From: Ardenticatenaceae bacterium
GTDB lineage: Bacteria; Chloroflexota; Anaerolineae; Promineifilales; Promineifilaceae
NCBI GenBank assembly: GCA_020634495.1
Contig: JACKBR010000053.1
Span: 1 to 31,991, forward strand
Length of the DNA: 31,991 nucleotides
Direction of reading: 5' to 3'
Shown here: positions 14,809 to 23,106 of the stretch, piece by piece
Position numbering within the stretch: position 1 is the stretch's first letter
How the letters are laid out: each line of letters starts with the position of its first letter
Program-made: the position numbers and the translations under genes
The notes under the pieces: generated by a model
The model's database searches: none
What the model saw: the letters and a program-made list of their open reading frames with translations, nothing else
What the model was told of the DNA's origin: nothing

Positions 14809-16317
14809 ATGCGCAATGTGTTTCTTTGGATCATTGTATTCTTATTGATCATTTTACTCATTTTTCTGCTTTGGTGGTTTTTTATACGGAATCAGCCACC
14901 AGAAGCATTTGAAAACATTATTACCACTGTGGCGGAAACGGCCGTTTCTGAAAATATTATCGCAGATGATAACGACCCAGAAATGGAACCGCTCACACTG
15001 GACACAACGCCAGTTGTTCGGCCCATGAATGGCACCGTGCAGCTTGTGGCCACGGGGATGATGACTTACACACCTAACGCTGGTTTCTCTGGGGTGGATC
15101 TATTCCGCTATCGGGTTTGTGATTCTGGGAATAAGTGTGATCAGGCCAACGTGGTAATTACAGTGAGGCCGGTGGCGGTTGCTGATGTGTTCAATACATC
15201 GAAGAATACGGCCGTTTCTGGCAACGTTTTGGTGAATGACAAGGGGACATCGCTGGAGGCAACCCCGCAATCAACAGCCAACCTGGTGTTGCAGCCCAAT
15301 GGCGATTTTACCTACACACCAGCGCCCGATTCAATGGCTCCCGAAACATTTACTTATGAAGTGTGTGACGCCGCACTGACGTGTGCTACCGGGACTGTGA
15401 CCATCCAGATAGTCGATTGGGAAGTGGTGCCAGATAGCTATTCCACACCCAAAAATACGCCGCTAGTTGGCAATGTGCATGACAATGATTCGCCAACTGC
15501 GCTGCCTGTAGACACAACGCCCGTTACCAGTCCAACAAACGGCACAGTAACAATTGAAGCTGGTGGCGTTTTTACCTATACCCCCAATACTGACTATGTT
15601 GGGTTAGATAATTTTACCTATCGAGTTTGTGTGTCGTCGGTTTGTCAAAGTGCCGACGTGAGCATTGATGTGACCGATGGCCCAATTGCGGAAAATGATG
15701 TCTTCATTACCTACCTGAATAATGCGGCCGTAGACAATGTGCTCATCAATGATGTTGGGGATGGTTTAGCTGTTAATCTAACCGTGTCGCCTAGCAATGG
15801 CCCAATTTCCGGCACCGCAGAATTTCAGACGGACGGAACCCTCATTTACCAACCCAATTTGGGCTTCACGGGTTCCGATGAGTTCACATATGAAGTTTGT
15901 GACAGCAATGGGATTTGTGATCAGGCGTTGGTGACCGTAGAAGTAGGAGCGCCGCCGGACACCTTGCTGCACACGGTTGAACAAGGGGATTGGCTCATAC
16001 AGATAGCTCGCTGTTATGGTACCTCTGTTCATGCCATTCGTTACAGAAACCATCTGTACAATCCTCACTATTTACGCCCAGGTCAGGTCTTGGTCATCCC
16101 TCATGTAAACAGCCAAGGGATCTTTACTGGCCCGCCTTGTGTGCATCGGTATTTTGTGAAGTTTGGCGACACAACGGCCTCTATCGCGGCCGCATACGGG
16201 ATTTCAGAAGCTGAATTGCGCCGTGTTAATGGTATTCCGTATCCAAATGGCTATTACTTGCGGGTTGGGCAGCTTCTTGTGGTGCCCCGGCCGGTGCCAG
16301 GTTATATGCTGCCGTAA
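14809..16317 (+). CDS. Membrane-anchored Ig-like repeat protein with two LysM domains
   Basis: The 502-residue protein starts with an uncleaved-looking helix (5-26) ending in WWFFIRN. Four tandem cadherin/Ig-like repeats of the Big_9 type follow (about 40-380), each ending in a strand such as FTYRVCDSGNKC or FTYEVCDAALTC. In each, a Cys pair 6-8 residues apart could form a disulfide. Two LysM domains close the protein: HTVEQGDWLIQIARCYGTS to LRPGQVLVIP (about 386-430) and YFVKFGDTTASIAAAYGIS to LRVGQLLVVP (about 447-493). It is probably a cell-wall-binding surface protein. It is followed by its own terminator. Confidence 0.87.
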   Translation: MRNVFLWIIVFLLIILLIFLLWWFFIRNQPPEAFENIITTVAETAVSENIIADDNDPEMEPLTLDTTPVVRPMNGTVQLVATGMMTYTPNAGFSGVDLFRYRVCDSGNKCDQANVVITVRPVAVADVFNTSKNTAVSGNVLVNDKGTSLEATPQSTANLVLQPNGDFTYTPAPDSMAPETFTYEVCDAALTCATGTVTIQIVDWEVVPDSYSTPKNTPLVGNVHDNDSPTALPVDTTPVTSPTNGTVTIEAGGVFTYTPNTDYVGLDNFTYRVCVSSVCQSADVSIDVTDGPIAENDVFITYLNNAAVDNVLINDVGDGLAVNLTVSPSNGPISGTAEFQTDGTLIYQPNLGFTGSDEFTYEVCDSNGICDQALVTVEVGAPPDTLLHTVEQGDWLIQIARCYGTSVHAIRYRNHLYNPHYLRPGQVLVIPHVNSQGIFTGPPCVHRYFVKFGDTTASIAAAYGISEAELRRVNGIPYPNGYYLRVGQLLVVPRPVPGYMLP

Positions 16318-16355
16318 ATAAGGCTGATTAGCATTTTATCAATGGCGCTAAATTT

Positions 16356-16388
16356 AACGGCCGTTCCTGCCCAGGAACGGCCGTTTTT
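16356..16388 (+). terminator. Terminator built from two ACGGCCGT copies
   Basis: AACGGCCGTTCCTG (16356-16369) and CAGGAACGGCCGTT (16372-16385) are perfect inverted copies with almost no loop, followed by TTTTTCT. Because the motif is itself palindromic, each arm can also fold alone. It ends the LysM gene, 39 nt after the stop. Confidence 0.9.
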
Positions 16389-16444
16389 CTTTGCCACCTT
16401 CTCACAAGTCGTGCAGCCCAAAGAGATTATTCATCACGTTTTCA

Positions 16445-16503
16445 GATACAAAATAGATACAAAAAGCAATTTTGCTTGAGTTTCCCTTTGCTCATATTAT
16501 AGA
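16445..16503 (+). promoter_or_regulatory. Tandem GATACAAA element and promoter of the receptor gene
   Basis: GATACAAAA-TA-GATACAAA lies at 16445-16463, two half-sites 11 bp apart. Twelve nt later comes a -35-like TTGAGT (16476-16481), then 16 nt, then a -10-like TATAGA (16498-16503). TATTAT at 16495 is an alternative -10. The same element with nearly the same spacing occurs twice at 22961-23021. The arrangement suggests an activator bound just upstream of RNA polymerase. The promoter boxes are weak by themselves. Confidence 0.55.
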
Positions 16504-16520
16504 ATGAAAATCATAAAAGA

Positions 16521-16620
16521 TTTGTAACTATTCAGGTTTCTTTGGTAAGACCCTAAGGGTTTAACTTCTGAAAGGTCAGATTGCCCCAGAGCAAACCCTT
16601 AGGGTCTGTATAGTTACAAA
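16521..16620. repeat. 100-bp nested inverted repeat in the receptor leader
   Basis: Outer arms TTTGTAACTA (16521-16530) and TAGTTACAAA (16611-16620) are exact inverted copies. Inner arms AGACCCTAAGGGTTT (16548-16562) and AAACCCTTAGGGTCT (16593-16607) are also exact. Each inner arm is itself a near-dyad (CCCT-A-AGGG). The element ends 51 nt before the ATG at 16672 and would lie in the 5' untranslated RNA. It may be a dispersed palindromic element, an RNA switch-like leader or a two-site operator, possibly for the XRE domain of the gene product. Confidence 0.8.
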
Positions 16621-16671
16621 GACTTTCGCTAAACAACAACTCTACCCGGCTAAATTCAAAGGATACAACTG

Positions 16672-19600
16672 ATGGAGCAAACACCCACTTTCGGGGAGAT
16701 ATTGCGTGAGCGCAGATCTCTGCTTGGTCTGACTCAGGCTGAGTTGGCGCGGCGTGCTGGTTGTGCCCCAATCACGATTCGCAAAATGGAGGGGGATGCG
16801 TTACGGCCGTCTGTGCAGTTGGCCGAATTGTTAGCCCTGGCCCTCAACATTCCTGAAGCAGAGCAGCTAGGGTTTGTTCGGTTGGCCCGCCAGGAAAAAG
16901 CGCCATCCCCCATTCCGCGCCCCACACCGTCCCCTGGGGAAATTGGGATGGATGATCTCACCGGCCGGGCGGTTAAGGGATTCCAACTGGCGGAGCTGAT
17001 AGGCTCTGGCGGTTTTGGCGTGGTGTATCGGGCCATACAGCCTTCTGTGCAGCGTGATGTGGCAGTTAAGATTATTTTGCCTCGTTTTGCCAACCATCCT
17101 ACCTTTATTCGCCGTTTTGAAGCTGAAGCGCACCTGGTTGCCCGGTTAGAACATCCTCATATCGTCCCTTTGTATGATTATTGGCGAGAACCGGGCGCGG
17201 CTTACCTGATTATGCGCCTGTTACGCGCTGGCAGCCTGGACAGCGTGTTGAAGGAAGGCCCCCTTGATTTGTCTGCCTTTCGCCGGATTGTTAGGCAAGT
17301 TGGGAGTGCGCTTTCCGTGGCCCATGCCAGCAATGTGGTGCATCGGGATATTAAACCGGCCAATATTTTGCTTGATGATGCGCAAAATGCGTATTTAGGC
17401 GATTTTGGGATTGCTAAAAATCTGGCTATCGTGGCCGATTCAAATTTAACCGACAACGGCACACTGGTTGGTTCACCAGCGTATATTTCTCCGGAGCAGA
17501 TTCAAAATGAACCAGTACGGCCGTCTAGCGATGTTTATTGTTTCGGTTTGTTGCTCTTTGAAATGCTGACTGGGCGAAAAGCATTTCCTGGCCCCACGCC
17601 GCTGGCGTATCTACAGCAGCATCTAAACGAACCAACGCCTTCCGTGTTGGAAATAATGCCTGATTTGCCGCCAGCAATAGATGACGTTCTGCAACGAGCT
17701 AGTGCCAAAGACCCTCAGGCGCGCTTCCCGAACATGAAAGAGTTGCTGGAAAGCTTAGAAACTGTTCTGGTTCAGGCTACGCTTGAACTGGCAACGATAA
17801 AACCTGGCGAAGAAACGGCCGTTCCCCCACTCACCCCACAACAAATAGCCGCTCTAAAAAATCCCTTTTGCGGTTTACGGTCTTTCACCGAGGCCGATGC
17901 TGACAACTTTTTTGGGCGCGAAACGTTGGTGCAGGAGCTGTTGAGCAAGCTGTCCGACGGCAGCGACCTGGAGCGATTTGTGGCGGTAGTTGGCCCCAGC
18001 GGCAGCGGCAAGTCGTCGCTGGTGAAGGCGGGCCTGCTGCCAGCATTGCGCCACGGCGGGCTACCGGATTCCGATAAATGGTTTGTGGTGGCTTTTGCCC
18101 CAGGTGTAAACCCGTGGGAGGAGGTGGAAGCTGCCTTGCTGCGCGTCGCTGTCAATCCGCCAGAATCGTTGCTTGGCCAACTAACGGATGATGATCGCGG
18201 CTTGCTGCGTGCCGTGCAGCGCTGCCTGCCTGATGATGGTGAGACGGAGCTGCTGCTGCTGATTGATCAGTTTGAGGAGCTGTTTACACTGGTGGAAGAT
18301 GAGGCGGTTCGGGGGCACTTTTTGCAGAGTTTGGTAACGGCCGTTCTCGATCCCGGGTCTCGCCTGCGCATTGTGATTACATTACGGGCGGATTTTACGG
18401 ATCGGCCGTTGCAGTACGTGGATTTTGGCGAGTTGATGCAGCAGCGCCTGCTGCTGGTACTGCCGCTGACACCGGATGAGCTAACGCAAGCTATTACCCG
18501 ACCGGTTGAAAAATTGGGGCTGACAATGACACCGGATTTGATCGCCACCATGATTCAGGACGTCGGTAACCAGCCCGGTATGCTGCCCCTACTGCAATAT
18601 GCCCTCACTGAGCTTTTCGAGCAGCGCCAAGGGCACATCCTGACCTTAGACAACTATCAGCAAACTGGCGGCGTAGCTGGTGCTTTGGCCCGACGCGCTG
18701 ACGAGATATTTGATAATTTGGATTCAGCCAGCCAGGAGGCAACCCGGCAGCTTTTTCTCCGTTTGATTACCCTGGGCGAAGGTGTGGAAGACACCCGGCG
18801 CAGGGTGCTGCTCTCCGAATTAGAAGCGTTGTCAATAGAGGATGAGCGAGACACCGATTACCTTGCACTGATTACCGAATACGGAAAATACCGCTTACTC
18901 ACCTTTGACCATGATCCAGTAACAAGAAGCCCTACCGTAGAAGTGGCTCATGAAGCCCTGCTGCGAGAGTGGCCGCGCCTGCGCGATTGGCTGCGCTACG
19001 GCCGTATAGACATCCGGCGGCAGCGTCTGCTGGCTCAGGCGGCGCACCAGTGGCAGGCAAATAACCAGGACGACAGCTACCTGTTGCGTGGCAGCCGCCT
19101 GACCGGTTTTGAGGCGTGGACTGAAAAAACTACGGTGGTATTGACTGAGGGCGAGCATCACTTTTTGCGTACTAGCCTTGCGGCCCGGGATCAGCGCAAT
19201 GCAGTGGAAAAAGCCCGTCGGCAGCGCGAGCTAGAAACGGCCCGGAACCTGGCCCATGAGCAGACCCGGCGAGCCGAAGAACAGACACGGTCTGCCCATA
19301 GGCTTCGTTTATTTGCATTTGGCCTGGCCTTACTGCTGTTAGCGGCTGCGGGTCTTGCCTGGTTTGCCAATACACAGCGCCTTCAAGCACAGGACAATTT
19401 CGTTACGTCGGAGCGGATTCGGCTGGCGTCGCAGGCGCAAAATGCGCTGGAGCGGGGCGAGGGTGGCGAGGTGGCGGCGTTGCTGGCGATTCGCAGCTTG
19501 CAGTTGGGTTACTCACCAGAAGCAGACGCGGCGCTGCAAAGCGCTCTGCAAGATGGTTTTTCTAAGCAGCATTACATTGGGCATGAAGGTGCCATTTGGG

Positions 19601-22116
19601 GGACTAAATTCACACCAGACGGCCGTTCTATTTTAACTGCCAGTGAAGATGGCACAGTTCGTCTTTGGAATGCGCAAACAGGTGAAGAATTTAGACGGTT
19701 TATTGGCCACGAAGCGAACGTAAATAATGCAAATGTGTCCTCAGACGGCCGTTTGATTGTTAGCGCTAGTTCAGATGGAACGGCGCGTATTTGGGATATT
19801 GCAACCGGTGCGGAACTACGGCGTATCACAGGGCTTAGTGGTGCTGGTTGGAGTGCGGAATTCTCGCCAGATGGGCAGAGAGTGGCAATACCTGATTCCC
19901 AAACCATCAAGATGTGGGATGTTGCTACAGGAGAATTGGTGCGCGAATTTGTCGGTCATACTGCTGAAAGCACCTTTACTGTCTTTTCTTCAGATGGACG
20001 GTATCTGGTTTCGGTGAGCGGTGACGCAACGGCGCGTCTGTGGGATGTGGCCACGGGCGAGGAAATTCGCCAGTTTGTGGGGCACACCGGCTGGGTTGGC
20101 GGTGCCGACTTTTCGCCAGACGATCGTTACCTTTTAACAACGGGTGAGGATGGGATAGCCCGTATTTGGGATATTGCGACTGGGCTAGAAATACGTCGGA
20201 TGGTTGGGCATACCTCAGAAATTTTTGATGGGCGATTTTCGCCAGACGGCCGTTACGTGGCAACGAGCGGCTATGACCGAACTGTCCGCATTTGGGATGT
20301 AGCTTCTGGTGAGGAATTACGACTTTTCCGAGGGCACACAAATTCTCTTGGGGAGTTAAGCTTCTCACCGGATGGTAAATTATTGGTAACAGGCAGCAGC
20401 GACACCACTGGACGACTCTGGGATATTTGGGCCGAGAATGAACCGCAAACAATTGGGCCGTTGAGTGGCGGTATACACTCTATTAGCTTGTCGTTATTGC
20501 AAATTTCTGCTGACAGGCAATTTTTGCTGATTGGCCGAACGCAGGGAGAATTTAATGTTTGGGACATCGAGCAGGGGAGCATTTTGCAAACATTTCGACT
20601 CCCTGCGGGCGAGGTAAGTACAGGCGCTCTTGCCGCAGATAACCGGTATGTGGTGATTGGTTCCAGTGAGGGTCTTGTTTCGCTATGGGATAGAACAACA
20701 GAAACGGCCGTTTGGGAAATTTCAGGTCATGATGGCTTTGTTCGGTCTGTTGCCTTTTCTGCTGATGGAACCCAGGTTCTTTCAGGTGGCGACGATGGGG
20801 TTGTGCGTCTGTGGAATGCAGCAAACGGTGAGGAAATTAGCCGTTATGACGGTTTCAACGGCTCTGTGCAAAGCGTTGTGTTTTCGCCAAATGGGCAGGC
20901 TGTGCTTGTTGCGGGCACAGCTGGGCAGGTGATTGAATGGGAGATTGCTACTGGAGAAGTACAGCGGCAGATTGAGGTGGGCGAAACGGCCGTCTTCGCC
21001 GCACACTACTTACCAGACGGCGACCAAATCATCCTTGCCGGTGATGACCACATGGCTCACCAGTGGAATTTGGCAACCGGGCAAAAGGTACAAACATTCA
21101 GCGGGCATACAAATGATGTCAGCCAACTGGCCATTTCCCCAGACGCCACGCTGCTGCTCACCGGCAGCGAAGACCAAACGGCACGGGTGTGGGATTTGGC
21201 AACCGGTGAGGAATTACGTCGCTTTGGCAATCATAATTCTTCACTATTTTTGGTTGCCTTTTCCGAAGATGGGCAGCATCTTTATACTGGCACATCTACT
21301 TTTGCTTACATCTGGCGCACCTCTCTGGCGGACACAATTAATTTTGCCTGCCAACAGCTGGGCCGCGATTTAACCAGTGAAGAGCGCGAATTCTATAACC
21401 TGGATGACAGCGACACTTGTGCAGAGACTGGCGCTGCCTTGGCCCAAGCCGAACCTGTCTGGACGCCCATTGCCACTACCCCGCAGCCCGTTGATGCTGT
21501 CCAGACCGTAGTTGAGTTGGAGTTCATTCACATTGACCCTACTTACATTGAGATGGGGGTGCCTATGCAAAATATTTACATCCAAGACGCAAACGGCATG
21601 GTTATTCGCCCCGATAACCTGGAACCAGAAACATTGGCAGAAGCATTGTTTTCAACGGCAGATGCCATTCCCAATGATTATATTGAGCCACCTTTTGACC
21701 AAGGCCCCTATGGATCTGGTCAGCCACTCGGTTTTTCTTTAAGTGAGTGGCTTTCTGCCTATGGTACAGGTACCTACACCCAAAAAGGAGCCATAGCCGA
21801 ACTTGACGTCCAATTTGAAAATCTGGTACCCAACGGCGTTTATACGTTGTGGTGTGTCACCCTCACATTTCCAGAGTTTGAGCCGCTTGCCGAACTGCCA
21901 TGCGGTGCACCAGATGGTTCGGACAATATGTTTGTGGCCGACGAGAATGGGAATGGGGCAATTGTGCTGGAGATGGATGCCTTTCCACCAGCCACAGATG
22001 AAATCATCTATGAAATTGCCCTGGCTTATCACAGCGATGGGCAAACGTATGGCGCCTATTCAGGCGATTTTAGCCGGGTAACACATGTTCAATTGATTTA
22101 TGATTTCTTGCCATAG
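16672..22116 (+). CDS. XRE - Ser/Thr kinase - nSTAND NTPase - TM - 14x WD40 receptor
   Basis: This is a single 1,814-residue protein. Residues 8-70 are an XRE helix-turn-helix (LGLTQAELARRAGCAPITIRKME). Residues about 103-370 are a Hanks kinase with Gly loop GSGGFG, Lys133, HRDIKPAN (224-231), DFG (244-246) and SPEQ, so it looks active. Residues about 395-860 are an nSTAND ATPase with Walker A GPSGSGKSS (441-449) and Walker B LLIDQFEE (D532). A coiled segment and one TM helix (about 880-900) follow. Fourteen WD40 repeats (about 968-1550) fit two seven-bladed propellers, then a Cys-containing tail and a beta domain (about 1595-1814). HTH, kinase and NTPase should be cytosolic and the propellers external. 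AAAGGA lies 8 nt before the ATG. The role may be signalling or a defence-like response, and the ligand is unknown. Confidence 0.93.
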   Translation: MEQTPTFGEILRERRSLLGLTQAELARRAGCAPITIRKMEGDALRPSVQLAELLALALNIPEAEQLGFVRLARQEKAPSPIPRPTPSPGEIGMDDLTGRAVKGFQLAELIGSGGFGVVYRAIQPSVQRDVAVKIILPRFANHPTFIRRFEAEAHLVARLEHPHIVPLYDYWREPGAAYLIMRLLRAGSLDSVLKEGPLDLSAFRRIVRQVGSALSVAHASNVVHRDIKPANILLDDAQNAYLGDFGIAKNLAIVADSNLTDNGTLVGSPAYISPEQIQNEPVRPSSDVYCFGLLLFEMLTGRKAFPGPTPLAYLQQHLNEPTPSVLEIMPDLPPAIDDVLQRASAKDPQARFPNMKELLESLETVLVQATLELATIKPGEETAVPPLTPQQIAALKNPFCGLRSFTEADADNFFGRETLVQELLSKLSDGSDLERFVAVVGPSGSGKSSLVKAGLLPALRHGGLPDSDKWFVVAFAPGVNPWEEVEAALLRVAVNPPESLLGQLTDDDRGLLRAVQRCLPDDGETELLLLIDQFEELFTLVEDEAVRGHFLQSLVTAVLDPGSRLRIVITLRADFTDRPLQYVDFGELMQQRLLLVLPLTPDELTQAITRPVEKLGLTMTPDLIATMIQDVGNQPGMLPLLQYALTELFEQRQGHILTLDNYQQTGGVAGALARRADEIFDNLDSASQEATRQLFLRLITLGEGVEDTRRRVLLSELEALSIEDERDTDYLALITEYGKYRLLTFDHDPVTRSPTVEVAHEALLREWPRLRDWLRYGRIDIRRQRLLAQAAHQWQANNQDDSYLLRGSRLTGFEAWTEKTTVVLTEGEHHFLRTSLAARDQRNAVEKARRQRELETARNLAHEQTRRAEEQTRSAHRLRLFAFGLALLLLAAAGLAWFANTQRLQAQDNFVTSERIRLASQAQNALERGEGGEVAALLAIRSLQLGYSPEADAALQSALQDGFSKQHYIGHEGAIWGTKFTPDGRSILTASEDGTVRLWNAQTGEEFRRFIGHEANVNNANVSSDGRLIVSASSDGTARIWDIATGAELRRITGLSGAGWSAEFSPDGQRVAIPDSQTIKMWDVATGELVREFVGHTAESTFTVFSSDGRYLVSVSGDATARLWDVATGEEIRQFVGHTGWVGGADFSPDDRYLLTTGEDGIARIWDIATGLEIRRMVGHTSEIFDGRFSPDGRYVATSGYDRTVRIWDVASGEELRLFRGHTNSLGELSFSPDGKLLVTGSSDTTGRLWDIWAENEPQTIGPLSGGIHSISLSLLQISADRQFLLIGRTQGEFNVWDIEQGSILQTFRLPAGEVSTGALAADNRYVVIGSSEGLVSLWDRTTETAVWEISGHDGFVRSVAFSADGTQVLSGGDDGVVRLWNAANGEEISRYDGFNGSVQSVVFSPNGQAVLVAGTAGQVIEWEIATGEVQRQIEVGETAVFAAHYLPDGDQIILAGDDHMAHQWNLATGQKVQTFSGHTNDVSQLAISPDATLLLTGSEDQTARVWDLATGEELRRFGNHNSSLFLVAFSEDGQHLYTGTSTFAYIWRTSLADTINFACQQLGRDLTSEEREFYNLDDSDTCAETGAALAQAEPVWTPIATTPQPVDAVQTVVELEFIHIDPTYIEMGVPMQNIYIQDANGMVIRPDNLEPETLAEALFSTADAIPNDYIEPPFDQGPYGSGQPLGFSLSEWLSAYGTGTYTQKGAIAELDVQFENLVPNGVYTLWCVTLTFPEFEPLAELPCGAPDGSDNMFVADENGNGAIVLEMDAFPPATDEIIYEIALAYHSDGQTYGAYSGDFSRVTHVQLIYDFLP

Positions 22117-22164
22117 GAATAAGCAAACAATCTATCAAGCTAGGGAGGTAATCTTGCAATAATT

Positions 22165-22198
22165 GAGTGGCTTATGTTGGTTCCAACATAAGCCACTC
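22165..22198. terminator. Perfect 16-bp hairpin between convergent genes
   Basis: GAGTGGCTTATGTTGG (22165-22180) and CCAACATAAGCCACTC (22183-22198) are exact inverted copies with a 2-nt centre. It lies between the receptor gene (stop 22116) and the minus-strand gene ending at 22213. Neither side has a T-tract, so it may be a 3' RNA-stabilising stem as much as a terminator. Confidence 0.6.
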
Positions 22199-22212
22199 GT
22201 ACCAATACGCAG

Positions 22213-22785
22213 CTACTGCCCAAAGAAGTGAAGCAGCCCAACCAGGTCGGCCGTTCCCTCTTCCACGTTGTCTGTCATCTGGAATTTGCCGGTGACGCCA
22301 CGATAATCGCCTGTGCCGCTGCCTGCAACAATGGGATGTTGGCAGCGCCCACGAATCTGGTTGGTGAACGTGTTACATTCCTCTTCGCTGGCAAAGTGAG
22401 CCACAAAGCGGTAGGTTGTTTCAAACGTGCCATCATCCCCCTCACGTCCACTACCCACATAAATTTCTCCGCCATCTTCTACGTAAATCCCGTTTGCCGA
22501 GCAGGAATAGGTTTCAGGGAAGACATACAGGCAGCCATCCAAGTCCCCAACCATATCTGAACGAAACGCGGGTTCTACACCAGCGGAATTGGTGATTTCT
22601 GCGTCACACTGTTCAGCGCCGTCAATATAATTTACGGCCGTAATCCGTCTGGACGTCTCTGCGGCGCTGGCCGTACTGGCAAAAACAAAGAAGGCGAGTA
22701 GGCTCAAAAGCAAAAGCGGCAGCACAAACCACATGCTAGAGCGGCCAGATTCCTCGTTTTTGTTTACCGTTACATGAAAGCTCAT
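22213..22785 (-). CDS. Secreted protein of unknown function
   Basis: The product has 190 residues. AAGGAGA lies 8 nt before the ATG at 22785. After 17 mostly polar residues comes a strong hydrophobic segment (WFVLPLLLLSLLAFFVFAS) and a probable cleavage site at ASA-AE, so the mature part is exported. The mature domain is beta-rich with about five Cys and ends in GSGTGDYRGVTGKFQM. That GxGDYxGxTG pattern is reminiscent of dirigent or allene-oxide-cyclase-like barrels, where such a turn closes the barrel. This is only a resemblance, and I do not recognise the family. Its promoter carries the same tandem element as the receptor gene and the adjacent ankyrin gene. Confidence 0.8.
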   Translation of the reverse strand: MSFHVTVNKNEESGRSSMWFVLPLLLLSLLAFFVFASTASAAETSRRITAVNYIDGAEQCDAEITNSAGVEPAFRSDMVGDLDGCLYVFPETYSCSANGIYVEDGGEIYVGSGREGDDGTFETTYRFVAHFASEEECNTFTNQIRGRCQHPIVAGSGTGDYRGVTGKFQMTDNVEEGTADLVGLLHFFGQ

Positions 22786-22918
22786 AAGATGTTCTCCTTA
22801 TTCTAAAATCTGACAAATGATAAAAGCTGTGGCGGCATCTCCTTAACTGCCGCTTTGTCTGGCCTCTGGGTCTGATGGTCATAGTTGAATGGGAGGCAAC
22901 CTGAACACGAGTCATTTC

Positions 22919-22979
22919 ATCTTAGGCAGATGCGGTGCTGAGTTCAAGCGGTTTACCATTTTTATATCGTTTTTGTATC
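22919..22979 (-). promoter_or_regulatory. Tandem GATACAAA element and promoter of the secreted-protein gene
   Basis: On the minus strand GATACAAAA-AC-GATATAAA spans 22979 down to 22961. Thirteen nt later is TTGAAC (22947-22942), then exactly 17 nt, then TAAGAT (22924-22919). Each box matches consensus in 4 of 6 positions. The element-to-promoter distance is the same as for the divergent ankyrin gene. The predicted transcript has a leader of about 130 nt. Confidence 0.6.
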
Positions 22980-23021
22980 GCCATTCTGAGACGGCCGTTA
23001 GCGATACAAAAGTGATATAAA
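22961..23021. repeat. Large regulatory dyad between divergent genes
   Basis: Segments 22961-22981 and 23001-23021 are inverted copies over 21 bp with two mismatches, centred near 22991. Each half holds one GATACAAAA-N2-GATATAAA element pointing outward to its own gene. One ACGGCCGT sits in the 19-nt centre and another starts at 23021, exactly 30 bp apart. The symmetry fits a shared control site for both genes. Confidence 0.8.
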
Positions 23022-23063
23022 CGGCCGTTTTGGGTTGATTCCCAAAATGACATAACTTAGACT
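23003..23063 (+). promoter_or_regulatory. Tandem GATACAAA element and promoter of the ankyrin gene
   Basis: GATACAAAA-GT-GATATAAA at 23003-23021 is followed after 13 nt by TTGATT (23035-23040), then exactly 17 nt, then TAGACT (23058-23063). The layout mirrors the opposite promoter base for base in spacing. Confidence 0.6.
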
Positions 23064-23106
23064 GCTGGCTGGGTGTATTGAACAACTGACTCTGCATGGA
23101 GGAACA

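Noticed and set aside
19560..21330. CRISPR-like or DNA tandem repeats in the receptor gene
   Set aside because: The periodicity is the degenerate WD40 protein repeat (about 126 nt); DNA identity between units is low and there are no spacers.
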